This document shows positions 16,751 through 25,934 of a stretch of DNA of 64,000 bases, piece after piece (position 1 is the stretch's first letter; each line of letters opens with the position of its first letter). A model generated the notes under the pieces. That model was not told the origin of the DNA and did not search any database. It was given only the letters and a program-made list of their open reading frames with translations. A program made the translations under genes and the position numbers. Source of the DNA: Adhaeribacter radiodurans (GTDB taxonomy: Bacteria; Bacteroidota; Bacteroidia; Cytophagales; Hymenobacteraceae); contig NZ_CP055153.1 of the NCBI RefSeq assembly GCF_014075995.1, forward strand, positions 4,774,001-4,838,000. The letters are read 5' to 3'.

Positions 16751-17431
16751 TTAAGCCGAAATTACCCCCAACAACTCTTCAATCAGCTCTGGATTAATAT
16801 AATTAATTGCCGCGTATTTTTCGTAGTAAATGGCTTGAATAAGAGCAGCGGGATTAATAGCTTCTGAGGTTACTCCTTCGTCGCCGGGGCGGAACATAAC
16901 GTGCATAGGAACAGCTACATCGCCATTAATGGGCGGTTGAAAATACTTATAAGGCAGTACCGCGCCGCCGTTTTGCTCAAAAAAGTTTATTTTTCTCAAT
17001 AAAGTTTTTGCTTCGTTGGTGTTTTCGCCGTTTTGAGCGGTTATTTCCCAAACAAAACCAACCGAACGGTAACCTTTTTCCTTTAGTTTAGCGGCTCCCG
17101 TCTGGTAAATGTAATCGAAAAAGTGCGAGCCAATTTGTCTGCTGCGTTGCTCCGGGTCAATAGCCAGGTAAACTAAAAATACTGCCGAAGGACTAGTAAG
17201 TAAATGGACGGTAGCCAGGCCAATGGTTTTTTCTTTAGTAGAAACGCGGAAAGCTAAACCAACGCCCTGATCCAGGCTGTCTAAAATAGCTTGTAGGGGT
17301 TCCTGTTCTTCCGGGGGAAAAGTATCGTAGTATAGGTTCCACCAGGCACTATCAGCACGTAATATCCGAGAATCTGAAATACACTCAAAACAAACAGGTT
17401 GTTCCGGTACTTTATTAAAATTCTTAAACAT
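16751..17431 (-). CDS. GNAT-family N-acetyltransferase
   Basis: 226 residues from the ATG at 17431; a TTG eight codons upstream is in frame. The GNAT core is visible at about 75-150: TIGLATVHLL, then FLVYLAIDPEQRSRQIGSHF, where RSRQIG is the acetyl-CoA pyrophosphate loop. The protein continues for about 80 residues past the core (VLPYKYFQPP ... VPMHVMFRPG), so it is longer than a minimal GNAT and may have a substrate cap. Substrate unknown. Single gene, with AT-rich spacers of 248 and 347 bases on either side. Confidence 0.75.
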   Translation of the reverse strand: MFKNFNKVPEQPVCFECISDSRILRADSAWWNLYYDTFPPEEQEPLQAILDSLDQGVGLAFRVSTKEKTIGLATVHLLTSPSAVFLVYLAIDPEQRSRQIGSHFFDYIYQTGAAKLKEKGYRSVGFVWEITAQNGENTNEAKTLLRKINFFEQNGGAVLPYKYFQPPINGDVAVPMHVMFRPGDEGVTSEAINPAALIQAIYYEKYAAINYINPELIEELLGVISA

Positions 17432-17778
17432 AAAAGTTGGTTGGTAAGTAGGCAAAAAAATCGGGTCGGAAAATTTAAAATAGAAATTCTACTAGCATTT
17501 AATCTATTACTGGACACTTACAAAGGTCCAATAGTTGCACGTAAAAAATCTATTCGTACTAAAAATTTAAAAATACTTAACAACCAATAAAAGAGAAAGA
17601 GCGATTTTGCAGGCAAATATAACCTGGCACAGAACTTATTTAAATACTTAAAAATTAAATATTTTGTTTTAATCTTTTCATTATTAACCAGTTTACTTTA
17701 AACCCGTGTAACTAACCTTTTTAAGCTAAAGCAATTGAGCAAAGCGTTATAAAATTTTTACTGGTTTAGAAAATTATT
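17432..17778. other. AT-rich intergenic region
   Basis: 347 bases upstream of the GNAT gene and downstream of the TIGR03915 gene. No hairpin with a T tail, no repeat copy and no credible small gene seen. Confidence 0.45.
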
Positions 17779-18570
17779 TTAAGCTTTATTTTTAGAATAG
17801 ACCGGTTGCTTTTCTGCCAAATACTTCCAATAGCGCACGGGTATATGCCGGAGGTGCAGCTTTTTATTTTTTCTTTCCGGAATGTTGACGCTGTTAAAAT
17901 ACGTCTGCCATAATTCCTGATAAGCAGTTTCATCCTCGTCTAACAAAGCAGTGTTTAGTTGGCCGCTCCGGTTAATTGGCATTTGCTCTAATTGTACATA
18001 CTCTACCCGATCCAGATTATAATAAATGCCGTAACGGCGTTTCAGGTCGTAAATCAGCCAACGCTGGTCGGCGTACCTTTGCGCAAAATGTTTTTGAAGT
18101 AAAGGTATTACGTTAAAATCTGGTTCAATGCCCGCGTAAAACAAATTATCCCCGGTTTTCTGAAAACGGACAAAGGCTTCCATGCGGTGAGCTTCCCGAA
18201 ATATTTGCTTGTTAATTTGCGCCACTACGCGAACGCAATCAGCCGCAAAATTTTCTTCTATATTTACTAAACTATCAAATGCCAGTTTTATGTATTGGTA
18301 AATAACCATTTCCATATCTGGTAGTTCGGATAGAAAAACTTTGTATAACTGCACACCCGCATTTGCCGATATTTTCCGGAGCAAACCCTGCCACACCCGT
18401 TCGGCTTTTTCCTCATTGGTAATTACCGGAATGTGGGTAACAAATAAACTAGGCTGCACCTGCTGTTCGTTCATAATCTTACCAGGCCAGGCTTTGCGCT
18501 CGTATACTTCAAAAATTACACTCAGCAAACCTTCGAACGTTCCGTCGTAGGAGTAATGATATAGGGGCAT
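17779..18570 (-). CDS. TIGR03915-family putative DNA metabolism protein
   Basis: 263 residues. Starts MPLYHYSYDGTFEGLLSVIF, the family's signature opening (Y-DGTFEG-L). It continues with ADQRWLIYDLKRRYGIYYN and ends HIPVRYWKYLAEK, both conserved in TIGR03915. The family nearly always sits beside a radical SAM protein of TIGR03916, as it does here (about 300 bases upstream on the same strand), and the pair is proposed to act in repair or modification of nucleic acid. The uracil-DNA-glycosylase-like domain of longer homologues is absent. Activity is not experimentally established to my knowledge. Confidence 0.85.
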   Translation of the reverse strand: MPLYHYSYDGTFEGLLSVIFEVYERKAWPGKIMNEQQVQPSLFVTHIPVITNEEKAERVWQGLLRKISANAGVQLYKVFLSELPDMEMVIYQYIKLAFDSLVNIEENFAADCVRVVAQINKQIFREAHRMEAFVRFQKTGDNLFYAGIEPDFNVIPLLQKHFAQRYADQRWLIYDLKRRYGIYYNLDRVEYVQLEQMPINRSGQLNTALLDEDETAYQELWQTYFNSVNIPERKNKKLHLRHIPVRYWKYLAEKQPVYSKNKA

Positions 18571-18608
18571 GGATGATAGCAGCGGAAAAATGTAAATAAA
18601 TGGCTCGC

Positions 18609-18797
18609 TTAAAGGTATTGGTAAAATAAACTGCGGTCTTCGCTTACTGGCGTCAGGCGTTTATTTACCGAGCGGTTTTGTTGGCGTTCGTTTAAATACT
18701 GCAGGTGCACCACTAATAAACTAAGTTTGCAGTGACAAGAAACGGGGGCTACTTTAGAGCTAACTTTCGAATTAGAAGAATTTTGAATGGATTTCAT
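18609..18797 (-). CDS. Possible small protein between the radical SAM and TIGR03915 genes
   Basis: 62 residues, ATG start, in the 297-base gap of the putative DNA-repair pair and on the same strand. The sequence is Ser/Gln/Arg-rich with one weakly hydrophobic stretch (CHCKLSLLVVHLQYL). I do not recognise a family. Position and orientation favour a co-transcribed small gene; composition gives no support, so it may be chance. Confidence 0.25.
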   Translation of the reverse strand: MKSIQNSSNSKVSSKVAPVSCHCKLSLLVVHLQYLNERQQNRSVNKRLTPVSEDRSLFYQYL

Positions 18798-18867
18798 AAT
18801 AGTAAATTTTTATGGACTCGTTCAGTTAATTCAATAGATTCTTATGCCGGACACAATAAAATAAGTA

Positions 18868-20133
18868 CTAGCTGGCTGTCCCGAACAAACTTAATTGCTG
18901 CTTAATCAAGCTGTTCCGCACCGAACCTTCTCCGAAAAGTATTCGCCGGCGAATACTTTCTTCGGTATATGTTTTAGCTACCGGGCTTTTACCGCTGCAG
19001 GTAATAAAGTAGCGGGCTCGCTTCATAGTCACGCCAATTTTTAATAAATGATCGGCCGTAAGGGCGGCAAAACGACGCGCCATTACAATTTTTTTAGCCG
19101 ATTTCACCCCAATACCCGGCACGCGTAAAATCATTTCGTAATCGGCCGAATTTATTTCTACCGGAAAGAAATGCATATTGCGCAACGCCCAGGCTAGTTT
19201 CGGGTCAATTTCTAAGTCTAAGTTGGGAGTGAAATCCGATACAATTTCCTGCACCTGAAAACCATAAAACCGCATGAGCCAATCGGCCTGGTAAATGCGG
19301 TTTTCGCGCATAAGCGGTGGCACCTGAATACCCACCAACCGGCTGTCGCTGCTAACCGGCACGTAACCCGAATAATACACCCGCTTTAAGTGGTATTGCC
19401 CGTATAATTGATTCGCCAGGTGCAAAATCTGCTTGTCGTTTTCGGCGGAGGCTCCTACAATTAACTGCGTACTCTGGCCCGCCGGAGCAAAAGCAGTAGC
19501 ATGCTTAAATAATTTTTGTTCTTCTTTGCTGGCGATAAGTTCCTGGCTAATCGCTGACATGGGTTTAATAATCTGAGCGTAATTTTTTTCCGGAGCCAGC
19601 TTTTGCAAGCTTAGTTCGGTAGGTAACTCAATGTTTACGCTGAGCCGGTCGGCGTAAAGGCCTGCTTCTTTAATTAAGTCTTCGCTGGCTCCGGGAATTG
19701 TTTTCAGGTGAATGTAACCGTTAAATTTATGTTCCTGGCGCAGCTTTTTCGCAATGCGTATCAGACGTTCCATGGTGTAATCCGAATCCTTAAAAATACC
19801 TGAACTCAGAAATAACCCTTCGATGTAATTGCGTCGGTAAAAATTCAGGGTAAGATTAACAACTTCGTCGATGGTAAAAGCAGCCCGCTGAATATCATTG
19901 CTGCGCCGGGTTACACAGTAGGCACAATCAAAAATGCAGTAGTTAGTAAGCAATATTTTTAGTAACGAAACGCAGCGGCCGTCCTCGGTATACGAATGGC
20001 AAATCCCCATTCCTTCGGCATTGCCTAAACCTTTGTTAAGATTTTTCCGCTTGCCTCCGCTGGATGAACAAGAAACATCATATTTCGCGGCATCTGCTAA
20101 TATTTTTAGCTTATTATTAATTTTGTCGTTCAT
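18868..20133 (-). CDS. TIGR03916-family radical SAM protein with helix-hairpin-helix domain
   Basis: 421 residues from the ATG at 20133; a GTG ten codons upstream is possible. The radical SAM cluster motif is CIFDCAYC (CxxxCxxC, about residues 65-72). A helix-hairpin-helix DNA-binding motif follows near 335-355 (ILRVPGIGVKSAKKIV). An extra cysteine pair occurs near the N-terminus (VSCSSS, GICHSY). This combination defines the TIGR03916 putative DNA modification/repair proteins related to spore photoproduct lyase. Together with the TIGR03915 gene downstream it suggests a lesion-processing enzyme pair; the lesion is unknown. Cytosolic. Confidence 0.86.
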   Translation of the reverse strand: MNDKINNKLKILADAAKYDVSCSSSGGKRKNLNKGLGNAEGMGICHSYTEDGRCVSLLKILLTNYCIFDCAYCVTRRSNDIQRAAFTIDEVVNLTLNFYRRNYIEGLFLSSGIFKDSDYTMERLIRIAKKLRQEHKFNGYIHLKTIPGASEDLIKEAGLYADRLSVNIELPTELSLQKLAPEKNYAQIIKPMSAISQELIASKEEQKLFKHATAFAPAGQSTQLIVGASAENDKQILHLANQLYGQYHLKRVYYSGYVPVSSDSRLVGIQVPPLMRENRIYQADWLMRFYGFQVQEIVSDFTPNLDLEIDPKLAWALRNMHFFPVEINSADYEMILRVPGIGVKSAKKIVMARRFAALTADHLLKIGVTMKRARYFITCSGKSPVAKTYTEESIRRRILFGEGSVRNSLIKQQLSLFGTAS

Positions 20134-20376
20134 TTTAGTGTTTTGCTCGGGTCTAAAGTACACATTAATCCATATTTAAACTAATATATTTAGTAATAAG
20201 TTTTAATTTTTAGCAAAAAGGTAGATTTTAATTCTTAAGTAGGAGCTATAAGGCAGGCAATATTTTTGCAGCTTACTAGTTTACATTAGGGTTATAATTT
20301 TATTAGTAGTAATTTAAACACAAGCGTTCTTAAACAGTTATCTGTTGGAGGATTTAAGAAGTGATTGTATACCTTT

Positions 20377-22263
20377 ATGGTATTGATAGTATATATTTTA
20401 AAGCGGTTCGCTCTACTATTTCTGGTACTAGTTTTAGTTACGGCATCTGGATATGCCCAGCAAACCACGCCTATTCCTGATTCTTTGCAGAAAAATGCAG
20501 CCGATACGACTCATCGGGTATTGGATTCCGATAAAATTATTAAAGATTTAAAGGCGTATTCGAAGCGTAAAACTATAGTAGGCCGCTTGATAAAAGCGGT
20601 TTTCCGGTTTGATCGCAAACCTGAGCCTGCTGCCGTAAATCCACAAATTTTAAACTACCAATTTCCGCAGCACCATTACAAAATTGTGCGGCGCATTTAT
20701 ATTAAAAGTTTAGATGCCTTTGGCTATTCTATTAACGATACCACCCGGTTGCCCGCTAACTTCCTGGAAAAAGCCGGTAATTCGCTCCATGTAAAAACCC
20801 ATCAGGGGCGCATTCGCAATAAATTATTATTTAAGCCCGGCGAACCGCTCGAACCTTTAGACTTAACCGAATCGGAGCGTTTGCTGCGCCAAACCGATTA
20901 CATTTTAGATGCCCGGGTAACCGTTAACGAGAAAACTTCCACGGCCGATAGCGTGGATATAGTAGTAATTACCAAAGACGTTTTTTCGATAAGTGCGGGT
21001 GGTTCTTACAGTGCCGGAAAAAGTTCGGGCCGGATTGTGCTCCGCGATATTAACTTTATGGGTAGTGGTCACCAGATTCGCAATTCGTACCGCTTCGGCC
21101 TCGACTCTATTCAGCAATCGTACGAGTACACGGGGAGCTACCGGGTAGAAAATATTTACAAGACTTTCATCAGCAGCGAATTAATCTACCGCGACGAAGT
21201 AAATTATAAACAAAAAGGAGCCAGCCTGCAGCGCGATTTCTTTGCTATTAACACCAAGTACGCTGGTGCCATTGCATTAAACTGGTACACCTTGCCTACT
21301 TACGTCCGGCTTACGGACTCAACGGGGCAAAGGCAAAATATCTCTTTTTCCACGCAGGATTATTGGTTAAGCAAGTCGTTCCGCTTTAAATCGTATAATT
21401 TAGGCCAGGAAAACCGGGGCCGAATTATTACCTCGGGACGGGTTATTATTACCCGCTATCCTACTCCCCCAACCGACGAATACCAAAGCAATACTTTTTA
21501 CCTGGCGGGCATTGGCTATACGTACCGGAAATATTATAAAGACCGTTATTTGTTTGGCTTTGGCCGTACAGAAGATATTCCGGCCGGTAACCTACTGGCT
21601 CTTACCTATGGGTTGGAGCACGGCAATAATTATAACCGGCGCTACATAGATATAAAAGCCGGTTTTGGCAAATACCAGCGTAACTTTGGTTATTTAAATT
21701 TCACCTCTGAGTTTAATACCTTTATTCGGGATAAAAAGTGGGAACAAGGCGAGCTGGCCACCGAAATTTTATATTTCACCAGGTTATATAATATAAATAC
21801 CTGGCGCATGCGCCATTTTGTTTGGAACCGTACGTCGTACGGGCTTAACCGTAAATACGGCGAAAACGTATTAAACATAAATAAATACGAAGGAGTACGT
21901 GGTTTCAACTCACCGGAACGGGGCACCCGTAAGTTCGTGCTTAATTACGAGAATAACCTTTACACGCCTTTATCGTTTGTTGGTTTCCGGTTTGCTATTG
22001 TTGCTTTTGCTGATATTGCCTGGCTTTCCACCGGCAACAGCAGCAATCCTTTCCGCAACACGCCTTTACAAGGCTACGGTATTGGCTTCCGTTTTTTAAA
22101 TGAATACACCACTTTTAATACTATTCAAATTTCGTTAGGCTTTTATCCCCAGGGACCTACTTCTTTTAAAACCTACCCTTCTACCCGGCCTTATTACGAA
22201 TTCAACGATTTTACCTACTCCCGCCCTATTACCGCAGTTTTTGGCGATGGTATTTACCGGTAA
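20377..22263 (+). CDS. BamA/TamA-like outer-membrane protein with POTRA-like N-terminus
   Basis: 628 residues from the ATG at 20377; a TTG four codons upstream is in frame. Signal peptide FALLFLVLVLVTASGYAQ. Residues about 95-205 form one or two POTRA-like units (YKIVRRIYIKSLDAFG ... LRQTDYILDARVTVNE). The rest is a barrel of alternating aromatic strands, with GIGFRFLNEYTTFNTIQISL near the end. It lacks the full five-POTRA array of BamA, so it is a shorter Omp85 relative or a look-alike. A TATTTTTG element at 20261-20268 could be its -7 box. Role: probably outer-membrane insertion or lipid transport, unproven. Confidence 0.65.
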   Translation: MVLIVYILKRFALLFLVLVLVTASGYAQQTTPIPDSLQKNAADTTHRVLDSDKIIKDLKAYSKRKTIVGRLIKAVFRFDRKPEPAAVNPQILNYQFPQHHYKIVRRIYIKSLDAFGYSINDTTRLPANFLEKAGNSLHVKTHQGRIRNKLLFKPGEPLEPLDLTESERLLRQTDYILDARVTVNEKTSTADSVDIVVITKDVFSISAGGSYSAGKSSGRIVLRDINFMGSGHQIRNSYRFGLDSIQQSYEYTGSYRVENIYKTFISSELIYRDEVNYKQKGASLQRDFFAINTKYAGAIALNWYTLPTYVRLTDSTGQRQNISFSTQDYWLSKSFRFKSYNLGQENRGRIITSGRVIITRYPTPPTDEYQSNTFYLAGIGYTYRKYYKDRYLFGFGRTEDIPAGNLLALTYGLEHGNNYNRRYIDIKAGFGKYQRNFGYLNFTSEFNTFIRDKKWEQGELATEILYFTRLYNINTWRMRHFVWNRTSYGLNRKYGENVLNINKYEGVRGFNSPERGTRKFVLNYENNLYTPLSFVGFRFAIVAFADIAWLSTGNSSNPFRNTPLQGYGIGFRFLNEYTTFNTIQISLGFYPQGPTSFKTYPSTRPYYEFNDFTYSRPITAVFGDGIYR

Positions 22264-22547
22264 GTAACTGCCAAATTTTGAATGTGTAAAGGAGTGGATG
22301 TTTAGGAAAAGATGATTAAGAATAAATACTACTCTAAGTACGGAAGAATAGATTTTTCACTCATTTCAAAGTCATCGGTTAGTCTATTCAAAATTTACTA
22401 AATCACTTGCTCATTCTTTGATTAAAAATTTACTAAATCATACCTACAACTCACACCTTCACTCATCCGCTCATTTAAAATTCATTTATTCAAAATTTTT
22501 CTAAAACCTTTGTAATGTTTCTCCCCAATTGTCGTCTTTGTTTTTGA
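22264..22547. other. AT-rich spacer with a short direct repeat
   Basis: Between the barrel gene and the sigma factor. AAAATTTACTAAATCA occurs twice in tandem orientation (about 22389 and 22425). The spacer is otherwise featureless and probably holds the promoter of the sigma operon. Confidence 0.4.
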
Positions 22548-23060
22548 ATGGACTTACAAACGTTTAAGCAGAAAGTTTTACCCGCAAAGGACAAGCTCTT
22601 TCGGTTGGCTAAAACCATGTTGCGCCACCACGAAGAAGCCGAAGATGCCCTGCAGGAAGTTTTTCTGAAACTCTGGACGAACCAGCACAAACTGGAGGCC
22701 TGCAATAGTGTTGAAGCGTTTGCCATGACAGTAACTAAAAATTTGTGCTTAGATAAATTAAAAGTAAAAACTCCTAAGCATCTGGCAGATATAACGGAAA
22801 TGGAATTGGAATCGGGTTATACTACGCCTCAGCAAAGTTACGAGCTAAGCAATAGTGCTGAGGTAATGCGCCGGTTAGTGGACCAACTACCGGAACAACA
22901 AAAACTGATTCTGCATTTACGGGACGTGGAAGGTTATTCCTTCGAAGAAATAGAACAGATTACCCAATTACCCATGAACACCATTCGGGTTACCTTATCC
23001 AGAGCCCGCAAACTGGTACGCGAACGTTATTTAAAAATTGAGAAGTATGAAGTGGGATAA
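22548..23060 (+). CDS. ECF RNA polymerase sigma factor
   Basis: 170 residues. Region 2: FRLAKTMLRHHEEAEDALQE followed by VFLKLW (about 19-45), with the core-binding and -10 recognition helices (AFAMTVTKNLCLDKLK). Region 4: LRDVEGYSFEEIEQITQLPM followed by NTIRVTLSRARKLVRE (about 120-158). Typical length for this class. Its last codons overlap the start of the HEAT-repeat anti-sigma-like gene by 14 bases, so the two are translationally coupled. The likely targets include the DUF4097 genes directly downstream; that is inference from gene order. Confidence 0.92.
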   Translation: MDLQTFKQKVLPAKDKLFRLAKTMLRHHEEAEDALQEVFLKLWTNQHKLEACNSVEAFAMTVTKNLCLDKLKVKTPKHLADITEMELESGYTTPQQSYELSNSAEVMRRLVDQLPEQQKLILHLRDVEGYSFEEIEQITQLPMNTIRVTLSRARKLVRERYLKIEKYEVG

Positions 23061-23820
23061 TATAGAAGTATTGTTGGAGCGCTACTACGACGCGGAAACC
23101 ACCCTGGAAGAAGAAAATTACTTACGTGCTTATTTTAACCAAACCGAAGTACCTGCTAATCTAAAGCCGGCTCAGGAACAGTTTAAATTTATGGAAACGC
23201 AACGAAACGTAAAACTTACCGGCTACTCGCACGACGAATGGCTGTTTGCGAAAATGGAAGAACCCAATGGGCGACAGTTCTTCCTGGGCCGCGACTCTAT
23301 CAAATTTTTAATGCAAATAGCGGCCAGCGTACTATTAGTAACCCTTGGCTTTTGGTTTGGTACCCGTAATCCATTTGCCACCGCTACCCCCAACCCCGAA
23401 GTAGCGGCCCTCCGGAAGGATTTACAGGAATTTAAAAAAGTGTTGTCGCCGCATGCATTGCAATCTGTTACTGCCGCCGAAAGAATTCAGGTAGTAAAAG
23501 AAGGCGTAAAAAATACTCCCGCTGATAAAGAAGTAGCCCAGGTTTTAATTAACGCCATGAACTTTGACCCGAACGTAAATGTGCGTTTAGCAGCCTGCGA
23601 GTCTTTGTTTCAATACCGGCACTTACCCATGGTGCGCGAAGCGTATATCCAATCTTTACAAATCCAAACCGATCCTAACGTTCAGGCCATGCTCATTGAT
23701 ATTCTGGTAGCCTTAAAAGAAAAGCAAGCAGTAGATCAGGTTAAAAAATTATCTCAGAGACAAAATTTACAGCCTACCATAAAATTGAAAGCCCAACAAG
23801 CCATTGGCATTCTGATTTAA
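23047..23820 (+). CDS. HEAT-repeat membrane anti-sigma-like protein
   Basis: 257 residues from the ATG at 23047, which overlaps the sigma gene; a TTG three codons earlier is less likely. The N-terminal part (MKWDNIEVLLERYYDAETTL) is the short cytoplasmic domain common to this Bacteroidota group. A single membrane helix follows (about 93-113, QIAASVLLVTLGFWFGT). The C-terminus contains HEAT-like helical pairs (VAQVLINAMNFDPNVNVRLA, then MVREAYIQSLQIQTDPNVQA). Topology and overlap with the sigma gene indicate a regulator of that factor; the HEAT part would be periplasmic and could bind the DUF4097 products. Confidence 0.78.
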   Translation: MKWDNIEVLLERYYDAETTLEEENYLRAYFNQTEVPANLKPAQEQFKFMETQRNVKLTGYSHDEWLFAKMEEPNGRQFFLGRDSIKFLMQIAASVLLVTLGFWFGTRNPFATATPNPEVAALRKDLQEFKKVLSPHALQSVTAAERIQVVKEGVKNTPADKEVAQVLINAMNFDPNVNVRLAACESLFQYRHLPMVREAYIQSLQIQTDPNVQAMLIDILVALKEKQAVDQVKKLSQRQNLQPTIKLKAQQAIGILI

Positions 23821-23941
23821 TATAAGAACCGGCATTAAGGCATTTTACACGAAGCTGCAAGCCTAGTATTTACTTGTTAAATTATTAATAATCAAACCAT
23901 TATCTCTATTTTATTTTCTAATACTCATTTAATACTTTATT

Positions 23942-24820
23942 ATGAAAAAGATATTATTAGCCGCCACCTTTTGCGCCTTATTGACCAACCTCAGTTGGGC
24001 ACAAACAGCTGTCAGCGGAAAAGATAAAACTAAAAACAAGGCGAATGTGATAGTAAATAGCCACCGCAACGACAATGACGACGATGACCGCAGTGGGGAA
24101 CGCCGCGAGTACAAAACTAAATTAGGCAATAACGCCAGCAACCAGGTACGTTTTATTATGGCCAGCAGTGAAGTAAAAATTGTAGGCCACAACTCCGACG
24201 AGTTAGTAATAGAAGCCAATAATTACCATGCGCCACCTGCCCGGGCCCAAGGTTTAAAGCCCCTCTACAACGCCGCCGAAGATAATACCGGTATTGGTCT
24301 TTCTGTTAACCGAGAGGGTAATGTGCTAACCGTAATAAAAGCCCAGAAAGGAAGCGGCAAATACACGATTCGGGTACCAAATAAAGCGGCCATTTCTTAC
24401 ACCGAAGGCAACTGGGAAGGTGGCGATTTTGAACTAGCCGACCTAGACGGAGCCATTGAACTTAAACTAAATAATTCGCGCGCCGAACTTAACAACGTAG
24501 CCGGACCGGTAATTGCCAATAGTACCAACGGCGGCATTCAGGTTAAATTTAAAAATTTAAACCAGCAAAAGCCTTCGTCTATTTCGGTAGTAAATGGCGA
24601 AATTGATATAACCTTACCGGCCGCCACCAAAGCCAACTGGAAATTGCGCTCAATCAACGGAGAAGTATACACCGATTTTGACATGGCGCTGCCAAAAGAC
24701 AAATCTGATTTACAAAAAATTGCCGGCAGCAACACCGTGGAAGGCAAAACTAACGGCGGGGGCGTAGAAATGAATGTGTACACCATCAACAGCGATATTT
24801 TTATTCGCAAGAGTAAGTAA
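23942..24820 (+). CDS. DUF4097-type secreted beta-helix protein 1
   Basis: 292 residues. Signal peptide MKKILLAATFCALLTNLSWAQ, then a strongly charged linker (NDNDDDDRSGERREYKT). The remainder has short repeated strands with Asn/Gly turns (IELKLNNSRAELNNVAGPVI, TNGGIQVKFKNL, SVVNGEIDITLP), the solenoid pattern of DUF4097/putative auto-transporter adhesin head proteins. It is the third gene of the sigma/anti-sigma operon and has a paralogue 400 bases downstream; both end with a NVYF/IFIRK-like strand. Located in the periplasm or on the surface; role unknown, maybe the envelope signal read by the HEAT protein. Confidence 0.72.
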   Translation: MKKILLAATFCALLTNLSWAQTAVSGKDKTKNKANVIVNSHRNDNDDDDRSGERREYKTKLGNNASNQVRFIMASSEVKIVGHNSDELVIEANNYHAPPARAQGLKPLYNAAEDNTGIGLSVNREGNVLTVIKAQKGSGKYTIRVPNKAAISYTEGNWEGGDFELADLDGAIELKLNNSRAELNNVAGPVIANSTNGGIQVKFKNLNQQKPSSISVVNGEIDITLPAATKANWKLRSINGEVYTDFDMALPKDKSDLQKIAGSNTVEGKTNGGGVEMNVYTINSDIFIRKSK

Positions 24821-24870
24821 ATCCATCAGCTACTTTCGTTCGAGTACACGGCCCATTACCAGCTACTACC

Positions 24871-25056
24871 ATGCGTATTTTTTACTTTTTCTTGCTATGG
24901 TTATTTGTACCCAAGTATAGTTACGGTCAAACCACAGGACTTTCAGCTCATCCAACCCAAACTATTTTTGCTTATGGCGGAGATCTGAATAAAGCTTTTC
25001 TAAAATACGTGGTAGAATTTACTAAAGTATGGTGTTTCAGAATGCCAAGCTGCTAA
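24871..25056 (+). pseudogene. 5' fragment of an S51-type peptidase/cyanophycinase-like gene
   Basis: 61 codons. Signal peptide (MRIFYFFLLWLFVPKYSYGQ), then QTIFAYGGDLNKAFLKYVVEF, which resembles the first strand and helix of exported S51 (peptidase E/cyanophycinase-like) proteins. The similarity stops at TKVWCFRMPSC and a stop codon follows. The roughly 180 residues that should come next, including the catalytic GxSAG serine motif, are absent from the 170 bases before the next gene. I read it as the remains of a gene lost by deletion inside the DUF4097 operon. A genuine small secreted protein is the alternative. Confidence 0.5.
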
Positions 25057-25223
25057 AAGCTGGAAACCGAGTTACTTAAATAAAATACAAACAACTACTA
25101 GCCGGATTTTAAAAGTACTACTTCCACCCGCCTACTTCAGCTTATTAGCCTGTAACATAAAAATGGTGCTTTAAACTAAAAATACTTGCCCTTTTTTCAA
25201 CTCAAAATGAAGTTTCTACCATT

Positions 25224-25928
25224 ATGAAAAAGTTATTTTTTCTTATCCTTCTCAACTCGTTATCTACTTTAAGTGTTTCCGCGCAGAAAGTAGTTGAAAA
25301 AACCTTACCGGCCGCCTCTAACCAAGAAATAGATTTGCAGTTAAAGTTTGGGGATGATATTAAAATCAGCGCCTGGGACAAACCAGAGGTTTACGTAAAA
25401 GTAACGTACAATATTAATTCCGGTAGGTTAAACGACGCCCTGAAACTTGATTTTAACTCTGGCACCAATGGCCCCCGCGTAACCGTAGACTTGGACCATG
25501 ATTTGTTAAAAACCGGCCGCGCTGAAGATTGTCCGGATGCTCCATACGGCCGCAATCGTTCTTCTTATAATGGCCAGGAGTACTATACCTGCACCCAAAT
25601 TGACTACGAAATTAAAGTACCGCGCAACAATAGCTTAGTGGTAAATACTATTAACGGCAATATTGAACTACGCGGAATAAATGGCCCTGTAAACGCCAAA
25701 TCCATCAGCGGCTTTGTAGATATGAGTTGGCCGGATAAAAAAGGGGCTACCATTTCCTTCAAAACCATTACCGGCGAGGTATATTCGGATTTAAACATTG
25801 GTTTTACCAACAAACAAAAAGAAATTCCAATAGTGGGTTATCAATTAAAAGGAGATCTAAATGGCGGAGGCAGCCGGGTAAAACTGGAGACTATTAGTAA
25901 TAACGTTTACTTTCGAAAAGGAAATTAG
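25224..25928 (+). CDS. DUF4097-type secreted beta-helix protein 2
   Basis: 234 residues, signal peptide ending SVSAQ. Mature sequence opens with KVVEKTLPAASNQEIDLQLK and WDKPEVYVKVTYNI, followed by solenoid-like strands (LVVNTINGNIELRGINGPVN, AKSISGFVDMSWP, ISFKTITGEVYSDLNIGF). It is paralogous to the upstream DUF4097 protein: GEVYSD(L/F)(N/D) and a C-terminal NGGG...NVYFRK are shared. It adds a CPDAPYGRNRSSYNGQEYYTC insertion with two cysteines that may form a disulfide. Last gene of the sigma-factor operon, with a palindromic repeat starting six bases after the stop. Confidence 0.72.
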   Translation: MKKLFFLILLNSLSTLSVSAQKVVEKTLPAASNQEIDLQLKFGDDIKISAWDKPEVYVKVTYNINSGRLNDALKLDFNSGTNGPRVTVDLDHDLLKTGRAEDCPDAPYGRNRSSYNGQEYYTCTQIDYEIKVPRNNSLVVNTINGNIELRGINGPVNAKSISGFVDMSWPDKKGATISFKTITGEVYSDLNIGFTNKQKEIPIVGYQLKGDLNGGGSRVKLETISNNVYFRKGN

Positions 25929-25934
25929 ACTTTT

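Noticed and set aside
22389-22440. Two direct copies of AAAATTTACTAAATCA
   Set aside because: TTTACTAAAT and its complement occur in many AT-rich spacers and some genes here; two copies are not enough for an operator or CRISPR claim.
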